This document shows positions 1 to 8,392 of a stretch of DNA of 64,000 nt, piece after piece (position 1 is the stretch's first letter; each line of letters begins with the position of its first letter). Where the stretch lies: contig NZ_CANLZC010000001.1 of assembly GCF_947495455.1 (NCBI RefSeq), positions 1 to 64,000 of the forward strand, written 5' to 3'. Under the pieces are notes generated by a model. That model searched no databases. It saw nothing but the letters and a program-made list of their open reading frames with translations, and was not told where the DNA came from. A program made the translations under genes and the position numbers. Source of the stretch: an uncultured Shewanella sp. (lineage in GTDB: Bacteria; Pseudomonadota; Gammaproteobacteria; Enterobacterales; Shewanellaceae).

Positions 1-307
1 AGCAATTGAATACTCAAACTCTAAAACGCTCCTAAGATATGACAACTTATTACTGGTAGCCGCACTAGCTTTATTTAGTCTTTGGTGCATAGGTAAAGCT
101 GCGGTAATGAAAAATATGCAGCGAACATTACAAGCCAATACAACGAGGTACAGGCCTGTGTTGTCGATCATTTATGTCGGTCGGGAAGTGATAGAAGATG
201 AGCGGTACGAAGTGACTTTGGAAGAATATAGTTATGTGCTGTATAACTTGGCTCACTTCACAATCAGTATTCATTGTTTATGAGCCAGAAAAGTGGGGAT
301 CCCTCAG
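1..307 (+). mobile_element. 3' remnant of an IS4-family insertion sequence
   Basis: The window opens inside a transposase reading frame that ends at 283. About 24 bases later the sequence GTGGGGATCCCTCAG ends at 307, which has the look of an IS4-type terminal inverted repeat. The left end lies outside the window, so the element's integrity and target duplication cannot be judged. The boundary at 307 is inferred from the resemblance to IS4-family ends. Confidence 0.5.
2..283 (+). CDS. IS4-family transposase, C-terminal fragment
   Basis: An open frame runs in from the window edge for 93 codons to a TGA at 281-283. It contains LLRYDNLLLVAALALFSLW and, further on, LQANTTRYRPVLSIIYVGR. These resemble the conserved C-terminal segment of IS4 transposases (hydrophobic LLxIAALAxFxLW followed by QANTxRxRxVLSxxxLGR). 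The catalytic DDE residues would be upstream of the window. The enzyme would cut and paste its own IS; whether the full copy is intact is not visible. It is unrelated in orientation or spacing to the aldo/keto reductase that follows. Confidence 0.65.
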   Translation, partial: AIEYSNSKTLLRYDNLLLVAALALFSLWCIGKAAVMKNMQRTLQANTTRYRPVLSIIYVGREVIEDERYEVTLEEYSYVLYNLAHFTISIHCL

Positions 308-370
308 TCACGGGTATATAAAGTGTTACTGGGATCCTTTTATTATGCAAATTGAAATAGGTAATTCGCG

Positions 371-1285
371 ATGACAACTAAATTGGAACGGGTATTGAAA
401 ACGCCGATGCAATCTAATGGGTTGAATCTTTCTCATTTCGTGCAGGGATATTGGCGTTTAGATGAGTGGGGATTATCTGCTCAGGAATGTTTGTCTTTCA
501 TTCAATCACATTTAGCACTTGGGATCAGCAGTGTGGATCATGCTCATGTGTATGGTAATCCTTCTTGTGAGCAGTTATTTGGGCAGGCACTCAGGCTGAA
601 AAAAGGGCTACGAGATGAGTTAGAGATTATCTCTAAGTGCGGTATTGTACCCAGCCAAGGTGATAGTATCGGGCATTATAATTTTAGTCAAAAGGTGATT
701 TTTTCTCAGGTGGAAAATTCATTAAGGCTATTGGGGACTGATCACCTTGATGTATTGTTATTACATAGGCCCGATTATTTGATGGATGCAGATGAAGTGG
801 CTAACGCTTTTTCGCTATTAAGACAGCAAGGAAAGGTCAAGCATTTTGGCGTCTCTAATTTTACTGCCGCGCAATTTTTATTACTTCAGTCACGTTTAGA
901 TTTTCCTTTAGTGACGAACCAAATTGAAATGAACCCGTTAAACTTAAGTATATTTGAAAGCGGAATATTAGAAGAGTTGCAAAGAGTGGCGTGCCGCCCT
1001 ATGGCGTGGTCTTGTTTAGCTGGAGGCGAAGTTTTTAATCTTGATAATCCGCAAAGTGTCAGAGTGAAGGCTGTACTTGAAACATTAGTAGAGGAATTGA
1101 ATGCCGACTCCATTGAGCAAGTTATATATGCATGGATCATGCGGCATCCTTCTGATCCATTACCTATTTTAGGCAGTGGTAATATTGCTAGAACAGCGTT
1201 AGCGGTAGCGTCCCAATCATTATCACTTAATCATGAACAATGGTATCGAGTCTGGTGCGCTTCTAAGGGACAGCCAGTCCCTTAA
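371..1285 (+). CDS. ydhF: NADPH-dependent aldo/keto reductase, YdhF family
   Basis: This 304-residue protein is a soluble aldo/keto reductase that would reduce aldehydes or ketones with NADPH in the cytoplasm; the physiological substrate of YdhF is not known to me. The family tetrad is visible as Asp56, Tyr61 (VDHAHVYG), Lys89 (ISKCG) and His132 (LLHRPD). The GSG motif near the C-terminus (ILGSGNI) fits the cofactor phosphate site, and length and order match E. coli YdhF closely (GYWRL, LMDADEVA, HFGVSNFT, RPMAWSCL). The ATG at 371 is preceded only by a weak GGTAAT. It converges on nfsA with an 8-bp gap. Confidence 0.92.
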   Translation: MTTKLERVLKTPMQSNGLNLSHFVQGYWRLDEWGLSAQECLSFIQSHLALGISSVDHAHVYGNPSCEQLFGQALRLKKGLRDELEIISKCGIVPSQGDSIGHYNFSQKVIFSQVENSLRLLGTDHLDVLLLHRPDYLMDADEVANAFSLLRQQGKVKHFGVSNFTAAQFLLLQSRLDFPLVTNQIEMNPLNLSIFESGILEELQRVACRPMAWSCLAGGEVFNLDNPQSVRVKAVLETLVEELNADSIEQVIYAWIMRHPSDPLPILGSGNIARTALAVASQSLSLNHEQWYRVWCASKGQPVP

Positions 1286-1297
1286 GAAGGATTTTAG
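1261..1297. terminator. hairpin between convergent ydhF and nfsA
   Basis: AAGGGAC (1265-1271) pairs perfectly with GTCCCTT (1277-1283), and the flanking TTCT and AAGAA extend the stem. It overlaps the ydhF stop codon and is followed by a short T-rich stretch. A role as a shared terminator for the convergent pair is inferred; there is no classic long U-tract. Confidence 0.35.
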
Positions 1298-2019
1298 CGA
1301 GTACTGAAACCTTTTTTATTGATAAAGTCTTTCATGAAAGGCCTTGACTCTTTATTCAGCGTGGTAGTGATTTGCTCTGACCAAGACATGTCTTTAGCAC
1401 CTTGAGTTCGATGACGATAATACTCTCGTGTGTGTTCGTCGTATTTACTTAAGATTTTTTTGTCTACTTTATCCTGATAGCGTTCTTGGTGGACCACAAG
1501 ACTCTGTGGTAATCGCGGTTTTATTTCGGGGTTTTGATCAGGATAACCTAGGCATAATCCAAAAAGTGGAATGACATGAGAAGGCATAGCTAATAGATCG
1601 GAAACTGCTTGAGGATTATTTCTTATACCACCAATATACACGCCTCCTAATCCTAATGATTCGGCAGCCAGTAGCGTATTTTGTGCCATCAGTGCGGCAT
1701 CGATAGCGCCTATTAATGTTTGCTCTGTAAAGCCTAATTGAGCATCTGGATTAATTTGTTTATGGCGATTAAAGTCGGCACAAAATACGAAAAATTCGGC
1801 GGCTGATGCTACATACTCTTGTCCGCCGGCTAATTGGGTCAAGGTTTTTCGACTGTCTGTTTCTGTGATTCGAATGATACTCACACATTGGATAAAGCTA
1901 GATGTGGAAGCCGCTATTGCACAATTTAAAAGGGTAGTGAGTAATGACTCATCAATGGCTTGTTGAGTAAATTTTCGTATTGAGCGATGTGCAAGGATAG
2001 TGTCAATGGTGTGATTCAT
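1294..2019 (-). CDS. nfsA: oxygen-insensitive NADPH nitroreductase NfsA
   Basis: NfsA is a cytoplasmic FMN flavoprotein that reduces nitro compounds, quinones and chromate by two-electron steps using NADPH. This 241-residue protein matches E. coli NfsA (240 aa) along its length: the N-terminal HRSIRKF FMN-binding segment (residues 11-17), ASTSSFIQCVSIIRI, the AAEFFVFCADFNRH block, the ESLGLGGVYIGG glycine-rich region, PLFGLCLGYP, and KESRPFMKDF near the C-terminus. The start at 2019 is preceded on the minus strand by AATAAGGCC, a reasonable ribosome site. The gene stands alone. Confidence 0.95.
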   Translation of the reverse strand: MNHTIDTILAHRSIRKFTQQAIDESLLTTLLNCAIAASTSSFIQCVSIIRITETDSRKTLTQLAGGQEYVASAAEFFVFCADFNRHKQINPDAQLGFTEQTLIGAIDAALMAQNTLLAAESLGLGGVYIGGIRNNPQAVSDLLAMPSHVIPLFGLCLGYPDQNPEIKPRLPQSLVVHQERYQDKVDKKILSKYDEHTREYYRHRTQGAKDMSWSEQITTTLNKESRPFMKDFINKKGFSTR

Positions 2020-2221
2020 AGCAGGCCTTATTGTGATCGTGAATTGTTCAAAACCAATAAAAATATGGGAACAATAATCATTTCATTTATGATGGAAATC
2101 AATATATGACGCTTAACCTTATTTTTCAATCATATTGAGATTAGTATAAAAGTATTACTGTGTTTTGTATTTATAGCCATTTGGATAGGAATGTATTCAT
2201 ACTTTAGCATGATGTTGTGTT

Positions 2222-2521
2222 ATGGTTGTTCGTGTAACCTTGTTTAAACATACTGATTACATATGGTTGGCGTTCATTATGTATTTACTCCTTTTTTATA
2301 TTTTATATCGTTGCCGGATTTTGATTATGTTAATGACATTAACTTGGGTTGGCGTGTCGCTATCTTCATTGTTAATTCCTGACAATATGATGCCTTCGAT
2401 GATAAAGGGGGCGGGTATGGTACACAGTTTCTCTAAGACAAAATCTGCAGAAAAAAATGCTGAGGCAGAAGTGGTTATTGAGCAATTTATTTTACAAGAG
2501 GGTGTTAACCTAGATAGATAA
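2222..2521 (+). CDS. small hypothetical membrane protein
   Basis: I do not recognise this 99-residue frame. Residues about 12-53 form two hydrophobic stretches (WLAFIMYLLLFYILY and ILIMLMTLTWVGVSLSSLLI), followed by a polar tail. No clear ribosome-binding site precedes the ATG, and no family motif is visible. It lies alone between nfsA and the orphan winged-helix gene. It could be a real small inner-membrane protein or a chance open frame in AT-rich DNA. Confidence 0.35.
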   Translation: MVVRVTLFKHTDYIWLAFIMYLLLFYILYRCRILIMLMTLTWVGVSLSSLLIPDNMMPSMIKGAGMVHSFSKTKSAEKNAEAEVVIEQFILQEGVNLDR

Positions 2522-2975
2522 CGTTAGTATATCTGAAATATTGCTCGTAAAAAATAGTGTTAATTTTTGTCATATTAAGCATAAGGTGAGAGGTAATAAA
2601 ATGATAATAACAAGTGAGTGATAGTCATATCACGCAATAGAACCATTCAGTATTTATCAAATTAGCCCATGGATTGTCAGTCACCTATCATAATAAAAAT
2701 GTCTTTTAAGGCATAGGGCATCATGTTTAGTCGCTTCTCATCAATTTGACCATTTATTGGCTTTCTAAAGTGGCCCTTTCTCGCGCAACTAAAGTCAATA
2801 CAAGGCATAAAACTAACGGTCATAGTGGTGATCATGAAATATCGTAAGAAGTTTAGATGCTTTTTATTGATCCTATGGAATTTTTTTCGTTATCTGTCAG
2901 TTTTTCATTTTAAATTGCGTGAATATTGTGTAAGTTTGTAGCGTAAATGTTAACGGGAACGTGTGAGAGGGAATT
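2522..2975. other. intergenic region without a recognisable gene
   Basis: This AT-rich stretch contains no open frame of useful length on either strand, and no tRNA, hairpin terminator or repeat that I can see. Its 3' end carries GAGAGGG (2965-2971), which serves as the ribosome-binding site for the TTG-initiated gene at 2976. A promoter for that gene must lie here but no convincing -35/-10 pair stands out. Confidence 0.4.
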
Positions 2976-3260
2976 TTGGAGAAAAAAATAAGAGAGGATC
3001 TAACTTATTGTGAAATGATCATGATGAAGGAGTTACTTTCTGAGCGAGGAGGGATTGTCAGTCGTGATCGTTTGAGTATGGCGGCATTTGGGGAGGTTTT
3101 TAATAAACATAATCGACGCATTGATGTGCGGATCAGTCGGTTACGAAAAAAACTGCCTCTTAATCAAGACGGCAAGTCTAAAATCAAATCTGTGAGTGGC
3201 GAAGGCTATGCGTATATTGATGATGACTGGTTGTCTCAACATTTAGGGCAACTTGATTAA
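2976..3260 (+). CDS. orphan OmpR/PhoB-type winged-helix DNA-binding protein
   Basis: The 94-residue protein is essentially a Trans_reg_C domain: LTYCEMIMMKELLSERGG (residues 8-25), IVSRDRL, NRRIDVRISRLRKKL (recognition helix, about 47-61), and the wing IKSVSGEGYAY. There is no receiver domain; an in-frame TGA lies 10 bases upstream, so it is not the end of a longer gene. GAGAGGG sits 4 bases before the TTG, supporting that rare start; an in-frame ATG appears only at codon 15. OmpR-type domains normally sit behind a receiver, so this is either a stand-alone regulator or a remnant. Its targets are unknown. Confidence 0.6.
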   Translation: MEKKIREDLTYCEMIMMKELLSERGGIVSRDRLSMAAFGEVFNKHNRRIDVRISRLRKKLPLNQDGKSKIKSVSGEGYAYIDDDWLSQHLGQLD

Positions 3261-3433
3261 AAAGCCATTTATTTAATATCAATGGTATAAGACGGTTCAA
3301 GTCACTCAGTATGGATTCTGATAAAGCGGTTTAAGTGAATTAAATCGCTTGTATTTCTTTTCTATTAAATCATTCAATACATACCAATAACGCCTATAAT
3401 TCTAGAGTAGCATGTACTTCATGGAAGGAGATA

Positions 3434-3925
3434 ATGATGAAACACTATTTTTATATGCGATTTCTTACCCCTATATTGATCTTTCTGCTTAGTGGTCAGG
3501 TGTATGCCGAGCCTGTTAAGCCCTCTAGTCCAACATGTCAGCAATTAAAGGGAGAATGGATCAATGAATTGGGGTCGAAGTTAAACATAACGAGCGTTGA
3601 TAGAAAATCAGGACAATTATCGGGGACTTACACGTCCCCTTCAGGTACTTCGGGTAATAGTGTTGCTATGATTGGCTGGATGAATGCCAAACCATCGCCA
3701 GCCAAGACAACGAAGGAGAGTCCCACTTTAAGCCGTATGGTGGTGGTATCATTTTCTGTCAATTGGGGAGAATATGGGAGTGTGACGTCTTGGTCTGGTG
3801 TGTGTGGCGTTAAAGAAGGTGTGCCAACTATTAAAACGATATGGAATTTAGCGCGCACAGTGGACAGCTATGATTGGGATCATATCATCACTAATAGTGA
3901 TACTTTTATTCCTAAAAATAAATAA
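3434..3925 (+). CDS. secreted avidin/streptavidin-family biotin-binding protein
   Basis: The 163-residue protein has a signal peptide (residues 1-25, cut after VYA) and then an avidin beta-barrel. Compared with streptavidin, the biotin contacts can be placed: Asn44 and Ser48 (WINELGSKLNI), Tyr66 (LSGTY), Trp111 (SVNWG), Thr118 and Trp120 (VTSWSG), Trp137 (TIWNLAR) and Asp156 (NSDTF). Cys35 and Cys124 could form a disulfide, as in dimeric bacterial avidins such as shwanavidin. A strong AAGGAG precedes the start. It would bind free biotin in the periplasm or outside the cell. It stands alone, with a hairpin terminator after it. The family call is confident; biotin affinity is inferred. Confidence 0.85.
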   Translation: MMKHYFYMRFLTPILIFLLSGQVYAEPVKPSSPTCQQLKGEWINELGSKLNITSVDRKSGQLSGTYTSPSGTSGNSVAMIGWMNAKPSPAKTTKESPTLSRMVVVSFSVNWGEYGSVTSWSGVCGVKEGVPTIKTIWNLARTVDSYDWDHIITNSDTFIPKNK

Positions 3926-3937
3926 TATTTTTTATAG

Positions 3938-3980
3938 GGCATAGAAAAGCCTCAGTGTATGAAGCTGAGGCTTTATGGCC
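3938..3980. terminator. hairpin terminator after the avidin gene
   Basis: AAAGCCTCAG (3946-3955) pairs perfectly with CTGAGGCTTT (3965-3974) around a 9-base loop, and GGGC/GCCC flanks extend it. The minus-strand reading is followed by TTTTCTAT, so it may work in both directions, between the avidin gene and the leftward azoreductase region. Confidence 0.55.
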
Positions 3981-4161
3981 CTTAGGCACAGAACGGAAGT
4001 GAATCGCTCTTACTAAACTTTAGTCTAATTCTGTAATAGGTCAAATTGACTATATACCTCCTCTTTACTCGCTATGGAAACTGATAACAAGCTAGTTTCA
4101 GGCCGCTTTGAAAATATAACTTGCACTTCAAATGCGGCGATTCTTAGCAGTACTCAGGGAT

Positions 4162-4845
4162 CTAGACTGATCTTTGTGAGGGTTGACGAGTCAATTTATT
4201 GACTAAAAGCTTTATTTCTTTATAGGCGCGCTTGAGTGATGCTTGATGACGTTCATCATTAAATTCTTGGTATTCTGCGCGAATAGTGTGCATACTTTCG
4301 GCGCCTAAATAATGGCTGAGGGTTTCAATATGTGGATGTAAATGATCCATTTTTTCTCTTAACCCACCAAGTTCAAAGCCAAACTCACCACTGGATGTGA
4401 TCAGCACTAAGCGTTTGCCTGACAGTATAGGATTAAGTGGATAGTCACCTCGGTTTAAATTAAAACTGAAGGTTTTATCAATGCGGATCACTTGATCAAA
4501 CCAAGCTTTGAGCGTGGCAGGCATACCATAGTTATACATAGGAGTGGAGAGTACTATGGTATTGGCTTGAATCACTTCATCAATAAGCTTATTGGATAGC
4601 GATAATATTGCAGTTTGTGCTTGGGTTTGCTTTTCCTTTGAGGTAAATGCGGCTTCAATCCAGTTTTGATCAATGAAACCGACGTGGCTAGTGGTTAAAT
4701 CGCGATGAATAAACTGTGTTTGCGGCAATTGATTTTGCCACAATGTAATAAAATGTTGAGCGAGTGTTCTTGAAATGGATGTTGAACGATTCTCTTTAGG
4801 AGAAAGGGGGCGTGCGCTTGTATCGATATGAAGAATAGTGCTCAT
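4162..4845 (-). CDS. azoR: FMN-dependent NADH azoreductase AzoR
   Basis: AzoR is a cytoplasmic flavodoxin-fold quinone/azo reductase using FMN and NADH. The 227-residue protein shows the N-terminal FMN phosphate loop region (LHIDTSARP, residues 5-13, with NRSTS at 19-23). The family hallmark PMYNYGMPATLKAWFD lies at 102-117, and SSGEFGFELGG sits near the isoalloxazine site. It is about 25 residues longer than E. coli AzoR (201 aa), mostly in the basic C-terminal tail. The gene is divergent from a LysR-type regulator at 4982, a common arrangement in which the regulator controls the reductase; that regulatory link is inference. Confidence 0.93.
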   Translation of the reverse strand: MSTILHIDTSARPLSPKENRSTSISRTLAQHFITLWQNQLPQTQFIHRDLTTSHVGFIDQNWIEAAFTSKEKQTQAQTAILSLSNKLIDEVIQANTIVLSTPMYNYGMPATLKAWFDQVIRIDKTFSFNLNRGDYPLNPILSGKRLVLITSSGEFGFELGGLREKMDHLHPHIETLSHYLGAESMHTIRAEYQEFNDERHQASLKRAYKEIKLLVNKLTRQPSQRSV

Positions 4846-4981
4846 ATATCCTCTAACTGATTTTTATTAAAGGGGGAAAATGGAATAACTCGATACTGAA
4901 TGAAAAGTGTTAAGTTGACAAAAGATGAATATTTTATTATAGATGAGATTTATTCATCTATGAATTAACCTGAGTGTGTTT

Positions 4982-5878
4982 ATGTTTTCTCATTTACCGC
5001 CGTTGAATTCAATTCGCGTATTTGAAGCTGCAGCAAGGTTGTTGAGCTTTAAGTTGGCAGGGAAAGAATTGAATGTCACAGCAACTGCAGTGTCTCATCA
5101 AATTCGCGCATTAGAAGACAAATTAGGAACTTTACTTTTTGAGCGTAAAACCCGTGCGATTGAATTAACTCAAGAAGGGCAACAATTGGCTAAAGTGGCA
5201 CATCAGTCGTTGCAACAATTGGCGGGCGTATTTGGTGATATTACGTATCAGCAGTCAGTGTTGACGGTCAGTACGACGTCATCTTTTGCCGCGCAGTGGC
5301 TGGTGCCCAAATTGGCCTCTTTTTATCAGAGTCATCCGAACATTAAAGTGGTGGTAAAAACAGGTGAAACTTTAGATGATTTATTAAAAGATAGGCGAGT
5401 GGATGTCGCAATACGATATGGGTCAACAGACAGTAGACAGGCTCATACTAAGACATTGATCACAGAGCGTATTGGTATGTTCGCGACTAAGACTTATTTA
5501 AATAATCAGCCAAATTTAGCGGCGGCAAGCTTAATTGAAACAAGATGGAAAAACCCTGATCTGCAACCGATAACTTGGCAAGGTTATTTTCAAGCACAAG
5601 CGGAATATGATAAAGGCCATTCTAAGTTGCTTAAAGTGCGATCTTTTGATCAGGAACAACAGGTCATTCAAGCGGCGTTAGCGGGGCAAGGAGTGGCATT
5701 GGTGAGTGAACTTCTGATAGAAAATGCGTTACAACAAGGTTGGTTAGTTCCACACCCAGAAGGTGAAGTGTTGACAGGGCTGAGTTATTCATTAGTGAGT
5801 TCGCCACATCATCAAGACAGTGCTAAAGTGCGTTGTTTTAAAAATTGGTTAATAGGCACGTTTGCTTCGCAGCAGTAA
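4982..5878 (+). CDS. LysR-family transcriptional regulator, GcvA-like
   Basis: A 298-residue LysR regulator. The N-terminal winged helix-turn-helix (about residues 5-65) reads PLNSIRVFEAAARLLSF then TATAVSHQIRALEDKLG, typical of the GcvA branch. The C-terminal effector domain contains DVAIRYG and GQGVALVSELLI, also GcvA-like. The ATG at 4982 is chosen over an in-frame GTG two codons upstream; neither has a strong ribosome site. It is divergent from azoR with a ~135-bp gap that presumably holds its operator. The likely target is azoR, inferred from the arrangement only. Confidence 0.88.
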   Translation: MFSHLPPLNSIRVFEAAARLLSFKLAGKELNVTATAVSHQIRALEDKLGTLLFERKTRAIELTQEGQQLAKVAHQSLQQLAGVFGDITYQQSVLTVSTTSSFAAQWLVPKLASFYQSHPNIKVVVKTGETLDDLLKDRRVDVAIRYGSTDSRQAHTKTLITERIGMFATKTYLNNQPNLAAASLIETRWKNPDLQPITWQGYFQAQAEYDKGHSKLLKVRSFDQEQQVIQAALAGQGVALVSELLIENALQQGWLVPHPEGEVLTGLSYSLVSSPHHQDSAKVRCFKNWLIGTFASQQ

Positions 5879-6310
5879 AAAGCGAGTGAAGCATTAAAGT
5901 GAATAATGAAATGGGAATATGCTATGACGATTTGTACAAGCTCACTTTATCGTTAGCAGATCAATGTTAACGGTGCGACCGTACTGGCTAATTTGTATGA
6001 GTTATATTCGCTTTCACGGCCTTTAATTTCACTACCTACATTCTATTTTACATTGTGCTTGTAACGGCCCAGTTGTCTTTGATATGCGTTGTTTTATTGA
6101 ATTAAATTTGGTTTTATTAATATTTTTAGTAGGTTAATGCTACTTTTTTAAAGCAAGCTGCTTGTTTTATTTACATTTAGCTTGTATCTTGCAGGGTAAT
6201 CACTGATGGAATTCTGAGCTTTAATCCTTAATAGTATGAAGAGTGAAGAAATGATGGGTGAGACAGGGTGTCTTAAAAAGGCTAAATAAAGGCCAACTAT
6301 TAAAAAGAAA
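5879..6310. other. AT-rich intergenic region
   Basis: About 430 bp separate the LysR gene from a small membrane-protein gene. I see no open frame, RNA gene or mobile element here. Around 6149-6170 a short inverted repeat (AAGCA ... TGCTT followed by GTTTT) could act as a weak terminator for the LysR gene. Confidence 0.35.
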
Positions 6311-6700
6311 ATGGAAATATTTAAGTATTTATTTTGGATTTTAGTGAGTTACCTCTTTATAACGCTTTGCTTTAGAGGCTATTGGTTAGTGAGAGACCGC
6401 TATTTTCAATTAAGTTGGTTTGGTGAGTGGCTTATTGCTCTTTTGAGTTGTATGGGGGTGTTTGGCGTAGCTTATCATACTCCAATATTAAATCAGGGTG
6501 TTTGGTGGTTTGTACTGGCATTAATTTTTATCACTTCTTTTTTAAGATTACGTAGCTCAAGTTTACAAACACAGTTAAAGCGGCTTACTAAAAAACAGTT
6601 ATGCTTTGTTTACTGTTTAATGGTGTTATTTACTGCACCACTTGCAACTGGCGTATTGTTTAATGCGGCTAACCTGACAGGGATCTGGTCAAACAGCTGA
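6311..6700 (+). CDS. hypothetical multi-pass inner-membrane protein
   Basis: I do not recognise the family. The 129-residue protein is strongly hydrophobic with about four predicted membrane helices: residues 4-22, 38-55, 64-80 and 98-118. Short basic segments (RLRSSSLQTQLKRLTKKQ) lie between the third and fourth helices. AAAAAGAAA precedes the ATG, a weak ribosome site. It is a single gene immediately upstream of a MITE. Function unknown. Confidence 0.5.
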   Translation: MEIFKYLFWILVSYLFITLCFRGYWLVRDRYFQLSWFGEWLIALLSCMGVFGVAYHTPILNQGVWWFVLALIFITSFLRLRSSSLQTQLKRLTKKQLCFVYCLMVLFTAPLATGVLFNAANLTGIWSNS

Positions 6701-6723
6701 CAAACCATTTAAAATAGGGCTAA

Positions 6724-6986
6724 TACCAATTCTACTATATAAGTGATCTTTCAGCGGGAATTCAACATGCTGTAGGCAAGGCGGATGATTGAAGCTAACA
6801 GTGATTCTATATCGAAAACATCTAACGTAGCATAAAGTATGTTGAAACCCGCACAAAGTGAGCTTCTCAGACATTCCACTTCAGCGTTGCATTCATTTGA
6901 AAGGGATCACCATTACAGCATAAATGCGTCTTGAATTGAAAAGCCTGAGAAGCTCTGAATTGATCATCTATATAATAGAATTGGTA
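6724..6986. mobile_element. 263-bp MITE-like element with ~25-bp terminal inverted repeats
   Basis: The left end TACCAATTCTACTATATAAG and the reverse complement of the right end (TACCAATTCTATTATATAGA) match almost perfectly and continue to a shared TGATC. The interior encodes nothing. The termini are flanked by TA on both sides, consistent with a TA target duplication of the Tc1/mariner kind, so the mobile unit may strictly be CCAATTC...GAATTGG. No transposase is nearby, so it would be a non-autonomous element mobilised in trans. Confidence 0.75.
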
Positions 6987-7524
6987 TAATACAACTAATA
7001 ACAAAACGGGCGAGAGTCAAGACTTCCATCATTATGTTATCGAATATGACATAAACACAAAATAGTGAACGCCCTCGGTTTATTACCGCTATCGACATTC
7101 TATAGTTTTCGTGTACTTATAATCGCTTTGTTATTTTTTGAAATAAGCTATTTGCTGTGTTTTGAGATGTTATTTACGTCAACGAAGGCAAAGTGTGAAA
7201 TCTGAGCGAGTACATCATTCAGCTCTGCATTTGAATGGCACCTGAGTGATACATTTACTGGCCATATGCCCTGCGTATATCAGGGTGAATGTTCGTGTTA
7301 TTGCATGCATTATTATCATTTCTTTTATGCCGTTACTCTTGTTTATTATTTGAACCACCCTTTGTTTTCATTTATTCAATTAACTCATCTGTAGCACTTG
7401 TGCGATTTTTGCATAAGTGATTTGCGGCTTGATGGGTGTTTCAACCCGCGTTTTTCTTTAATAATGCTTCCCACGTTAGAGAGCTGTTTTATACAGCCTG
7501 TGAATTGATATCGAAGGAGTTTAT
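6987..7524. other. intergenic region upstream of the CMD/VOC operon
   Basis: There is no coding frame of note. ACGGGCG near 7007 and CGCCCTCG near 7070 are loosely inverted, around a segment rich in short inverted repeats, but no element boundary is clear. The 3' end carries AAGGAG eight bases before the ATG at 7525. A promoter for the downstream operon should be here. Confidence 0.35.
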
Positions 7525-7881
7525 ATGAAACCGTTAGCCAATGCCGTGTTAGATGATGCAGAACTCATCGAGGGATTAAAATCAATCCATCCAGCATGGG
7601 GAGATTTTACCGTGCGTGTGGCGGGTGAAGCGTGGGCTCAACCACACATAGATCAAAAAACCAAGGCATTAATTACCATTGCGCTAGATCAAATGGCATT
7701 GAATGTTAGCAGTGAGGGGAGCCCTTTTGCAGCTCATGTGGATATGGCATTAAAGCAAGGCGCAACTTATGAGGAACTCGAAGAGCTGATTATTTTTAGT
7801 TCAGTATATACCGGGTTTAATAAGGGGGCGACGACTATGGGTGCCTTGAATAAATTACGTCATGAACGAGGAGATCGATAA
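7525..7881 (+). CDS. carboxymuconolactone decarboxylase/AhpD-like protein
   Basis: A 118-residue all-helical CMD-domain protein. The core reads TKALITIALDQMALN, then AAHVDMALKQGATYEELEEL with His71 in the conserved position, and then a glycine-containing helix (YTGFNKGATTMGAL). The AhpD CxxC redox pair is absent, so peroxidase activity of the AhpD type is unlikely; a decarboxylase or unknown role is more probable. AAGGAG precedes the start. It is the first gene of a four-gene operon; its stop overlaps the start of the VOC gene (TAATG), so the two are likely translationally coupled. Confidence 0.8.
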   Translation: MKPLANAVLDDAELIEGLKSIHPAWGDFTVRVAGEAWAQPHIDQKTKALITIALDQMALNVSSEGSPFAAHVDMALKQGATYEELEELIIFSSVYTGFNKGATTMGALNKLRHERGDR

Positions 7882-8390
7882 TGGCTATTCCAGGATTAAA
7901 AAAAGTGGATCATGTTGGTTTTACCGTGCCTAATTTGAATGAAGCGATTGCTTTTTTTCAGCAGCACTTTGACTTTGAATTATTGTATGAGTTTGGCCCA
8001 TTTAAATCAGATGATGATTGGATGGCAGCGCATTTAAATGTACATCCTCGCGCAGAAGTGAAAAAAATTGCCGTGATGAATGCACATAATATCAACCTTG
8101 AAATATTTGAATATGCCGATAATATTCCGCGTAATAAACAGGTTCCAAGTAACGCTGATATAGGGGGTCATCACTTGGCCTTTTATGTGGAGGATATGGA
8201 CAGTGCCGTGGCTTATTTGCATGAACATAATATCAAGGTATTGGCTAAGCCTACCGAGTCGACTGACGGCCCAACAGCAGGAGAAACGTGGGTATATTTT
8301 TTAACGCCTTGGGGCATGCACTTAGAGTTTGCGACCTATCCCAATGGTAAAGCATATCAGCGCCAAGCTGCTGTTAAAGTGTCTCGTTAA
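7881..8390 (+). CDS. VOC (glyoxalase/bleomycin-resistance) family protein
   Basis: A 169-residue protein with two beta-alpha-beta-beta-beta modules. The candidate metal ligands are visible: His11 (KVDHVGFTV), Glu74 (NLEIFEY), His98 (GGHHLAFYVED) and Glu149 (GMHLEFATYP), the usual H/E-H/E pattern of glyoxalase I-like and dioxygenase-like enzymes. Substrate is unknown. The gene overlaps the upstream CMD gene by one base and is followed after 2 bp by a transporter gene. The pathway probably handles one small carbonyl or aromatic metabolite; that is inference from context. Confidence 0.85.
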   Translation: MAIPGLKKVDHVGFTVPNLNEAIAFFQQHFDFELLYEFGPFKSDDDWMAAHLNVHPRAEVKKIAVMNAHNINLEIFEYADNIPRNKQVPSNADIGGHHLAFYVEDMDSAVAYLHEHNIKVLAKPTESTDGPTAGETWVYFLTPWGMHLEFATYPNGKAYQRQAAVKVSR

Positions 8391-8392
8391 CC

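Noticed and set aside
6689..6874. A minus-strand frame inside the MITE
   Set aside because: It is contained in a non-coding inverted-repeat element and has no ribosome site or codon bias.
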